A DNA stretch of 64,000 bases from Carnegiea gigantea. Its lineage: Eukaryota; Streptophyta; Magnoliopsida; Caryophyllales; Cactaceae. The stretch covers positions 850,069 to 914,068 of the forward strand of contig JAKOGI010000178.1 of assembly GCA_029747015.1 (NCBI GenBank), read 5' to 3'. This document shows, piece after piece, positions 61,301 through 64,000 of the stretch (within the stretch, counting starts at the first letter, position 1; every line of letters starts with the position of its first letter). A program made the position numbers and the translations under genes. Under the pieces are notes generated by a model. It saw only the letters and a list, made by a program, of their open reading frames with translations, did no database searches and had not been told where the DNA came from.

Positions 61301-64000
61301 GAGGTTTATCGGGTTCACCCTTTGTCTCCCTATATAGAAGTTATGAGCATAACACTATAGTGAAATCCCAGTGTAGAGAACAATGAAGCTAAAGAGTTGT
61401 TCAGGTCAGCTTAATGGCAAGCAAAGATATGTTGTCAACAGGGTTTTCTCCATTCCTTCAAACACTCCCGTTAAGCTAGTACACTATTTCAACATCCCTA
61501 GAGTTTTTCGCCCTGGCACATGTCTACTCATCCAACCGGAAAGTGAATGTACATTGACACCGTATCTTCTTCCTTTTCCCTTTCTTCACCCAAGTTGCTT
61601 TTCCCTTTCCTCAGACAAATTGCATTCACATGGTGTTCACTTTATCAATGATATTGAAATCAGCAAGGTCGCTAAGGCCTATTGCCTGATCGGTCACGGT
61701 CTTGGAGCCATTCTCACGCCATGGTTAGGTGAGATGTATTTTTTTTCTTTAATTTGAATTTTTCATATTATTGTAAGAAATTTTGAATTTTTTTAAATGC
61801 ATTTTTAGTAAGTATATTTCTTTTTAACAATAAAAGTTATGCTTAGTTTATTTCAAATAATCAATTTTGTATTTGAAGACAAATAGGTTTAGCAACCCCT
61901 TCCCCCACCTTCCTCTCTCATGTCTCCATGCTGTACAGAAATAGTAGTAACCTAGGCAAATCTCAAACTAGACTTTTTATTAAAGAGCAAGAGATAAGGA
62001 ATTTATTTACATTAGTGGAGAAAGCATAAAAATGTGCTTAATCATGCCTTTAGAGAGAATTATTGGGAATAGGGGAAAGAAAATAAAAGTTGAGGAGGTA
62101 AAAAGGAGATTCCATTGCACAAATGTGTGCAAAAAGGATAAAATAAGGAGAAACAAAATACAAAAGAAGATAAACTTTACTTGGTATTCATCTTTAGTTT
62201 TGTTGGACATCGATATAGGAGGTGGAACAAGAGTAATGGGGTTTTATCAACCATTATCAGCTTTGTCAATTTTTTAAATTTAATTTTGTTGGTTTTTCTT
62301 TAACAACATTTCTCATACTACCTACCTATTGGAGTTACGTTGATTTTTACTTTTGGAATTTTTCTCGTTTATTTTACTGGCGTGATTCACTTCTAAGAAA
62401 TTGCATCCTCCTTTCAGGCTATAGATGTCGGTTACATAATCCCAACAATGTGAAATTTCCTACTTGTTCTTGGGAAATTTACATGACATTTTTATACTTC
62501 CAAAGAGGGGTCATTGGGCTTGTCACACAAGCGTGCTAGATAGAAGGACTGAGTCAGAGTTACCTTTGCTATTATCTTGGACTTGAATATCCATCTTCTT
62601 CGATTAGAAATTTCTATCTCCTTGATCAATCTGTTGTCGTGCCTAGGGTCTACTTTTGTTTGAATAGTATAGGATTCTAGGAATTTTACAGGAAATAAAA
62701 AGTCTTTATTTCAGGTATATGAAGACCACTTGAACAAGGTGATTTCTATGACATCTGAGGTAAGTTCCATTATTTCTTCCTCTTTGTTCTGAATGCTTCC
62801 TTCTTTGTCAGAGGAGTGAAGTTTTAAAATATCTACCTTAGATTTGTGTAGTGTGTCTTCTTTTCATTGTTTGGTTGGGTTAGGACTTGGGGGTTTCCCC
62901 TCTCCATTGTAGTTGTTCAGCACTTACAAAATTTCTCTAAATCCTTTTCTTTTTCCTTTCAAATCTGCAGTGAACTTTGTCCCTTTAAATTGCTTTGAGT
63001 AATTCTTCCATCCTATAGTGCACTTGTCTTAAATTCCAAATCTCTGGTGCCATTTGTTACATTATGTACAATAGAAACACCTCAGGAGCTGGAGTTTCTA
63101 TCATCTTCAACTACAAAGTAGATTTGTGGCTGCGTTTGAGGACATGAACCTGACAGCAATACACAACATCATGACAAGCACACGAAGGTATCCCTTCATT
63201 ATATTGGAAATGAAATAGTGGGCGATGCTAGGAGGGAAAACTAACCTCATTGTTGTAGCAGCCATCATAGCATCCAAAAGCCACACGGACATCTTCAGCT
63301 CTGTGGCTTCTTTTTGATTGATGACATCCATTTTGATTAGTAATTGAGAATAATCCCTCACGATCAATACTATTGTCAACCATACAAATCTCCGATTGGA
63401 TTTGCAATGATGTCTAAGGTAGGAAAAAAGCTGAAGTGTGTTTTACACAAAGAATATAATTGAAACTAATTCGTAAAGGCTATTAGAATGTCTTGTGTCC
63501 CTTATTTTCACCTACTTCACATTGTGAGCATTATTAATTGAAAATATGAAAGAAAAAAGAGGATTAGGGATAAATGATTTTTAATCTAATTCTATTTTTT
63601 ACTGTAATATCTTTTCAGTTGTAGTCCCATTAATTTTGTGATGGATATAATTCTCATATGTAAACCTCACTTTGAAGAGGAAGAAGCGATCTAAGGTCTT
63701 TATTGATTTGTTTTAAGTTTCAAATTGGCTTATTCTTGCATGCTGTCATTGCTTTTGTTTATTGGATACATTGCCTTTCTAGATCTAGCAACTTAGGACA
63801 AGGCTTGATGAAGTTGGAAAGGAAAAGTTGGTCAATGATGGCCTTATATAGTTTTGGTACCATGTTGCTTATGTTTAGTAGCCCTTTCCATATAAGAGAG
63901 ATAAATTTCACTGAAACATGTAGTTTGTCTTCGCCAAAGCTAGGCAATAGAACCTGATTCAACAAAAAAAAAAAAAAAAGGGATTTAGAGAATGATGTTC
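61301..64000. other. Unassigned region with exon-like stretches
   Basis: No gene was identified. A 124-residue plus frame (61,383-61,757) ends in a hydrophobic LIGHGLGAILTPWLG before a GTGAGA donor-like site but matches nothing I know. A 45-bp exon-like block near 62,715-62,760 lies between TTTCAG and GTAAGT and reads VYEDHLNKVISMTSE. Another near 63,120-63,187 reads FVAAFEDMNLTAIHNIMTST before GTATCC. They may belong to a gene running off the right edge or be chance. A poly-A run of about 17 lies at 63,963-63,980. Confidence 0.25.

Noticed and set aside
61383..61757. 124-residue plus-strand frame
   Set aside because: Not called as a gene because no family resemblance or further exons could be joined; mentioned only within the unassigned region.
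63107..63379. 90-residue minus-strand frame
   Set aside because: No recognised motif, and it overlaps an equally plausible plus-strand exon-like stretch; neither can be confirmed.

Overview
This window looks like nuclear DNA of a flowering plant, most likely a eudicot. It is AT-rich, dominated by LTR retrotransposon remains, carries plant-type hAT, Harbinger-like and MITE elements, and contains one clear host gene, a plant SYP4-class Qa-SNARE split into eight exons with canonical GT/AG borders. The species cannot be named from the sequence. No tRNA, rRNA or CRISPR array was seen.

Layout. (1) 1-24,130: an old, non-autonomous Athila-like retroelement (element A; CCHC gag-like relic near 1.9 kb) is split at 3,847/22,992 by a three-LTR array, LTR-internal-LTR-internal-LTR, with ~3.4-kb LTRs and ~4.4-kb internal segments lacking recognisable gag-pol. 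Its ends, iMet-type primer sites and pre-LTR box resemble Tekay/Del chromoviruses, so it reads as a tandem LARD-type derivative. (2) 25,668-29,400: a decayed hAT transposon with 16-bp terminal inverted repeats and a BED/DUF659/hAT-dimerisation transposase pseudogene. (3) 30,657-46,509, minus strand: a complete SYP43-like syntaxin gene (321 aa), whose 13.3-kb first intron is filled with transposons: a Tourist-like MITE, an AGGCG-rich DNA element, a 4.1-kb Ty3/gypsy deletion derivative with both LTRs, and two copies of a ~180-bp hAT-type MITE, one nested inside the gypsy element. A third MITE copy lies just 3' of the gene. (4) 47,250-48,484: a 1.2-kb Harbinger-like element with unusual 11-bp repeat arrays at both ends. 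(5) 48.5-51.1 kb: non-coding DNA with an LTR-like promoter region and a compound TA/TG/CA/GATA microsatellite. (6) ~51.5-61.3 kb: two more copies (B, C) of the element-A family placed tail-to-tail as a large inverted repeat centred near 57,405. (7) 61.3-64 kb: unassigned, with a few exon-like stretches.

No operon or multi-gene pathway is present. The only gene with a confident cellular role is the syntaxin, which by family acts in trans-Golgi/early endosome membrane fusion. The rest is a record of nested insertion, deletion and recombination: LARD array into A; gypsy element into the syntaxin intron; MITE into the gypsy element. Retroelement outer boundaries for A, B and C are approximate.
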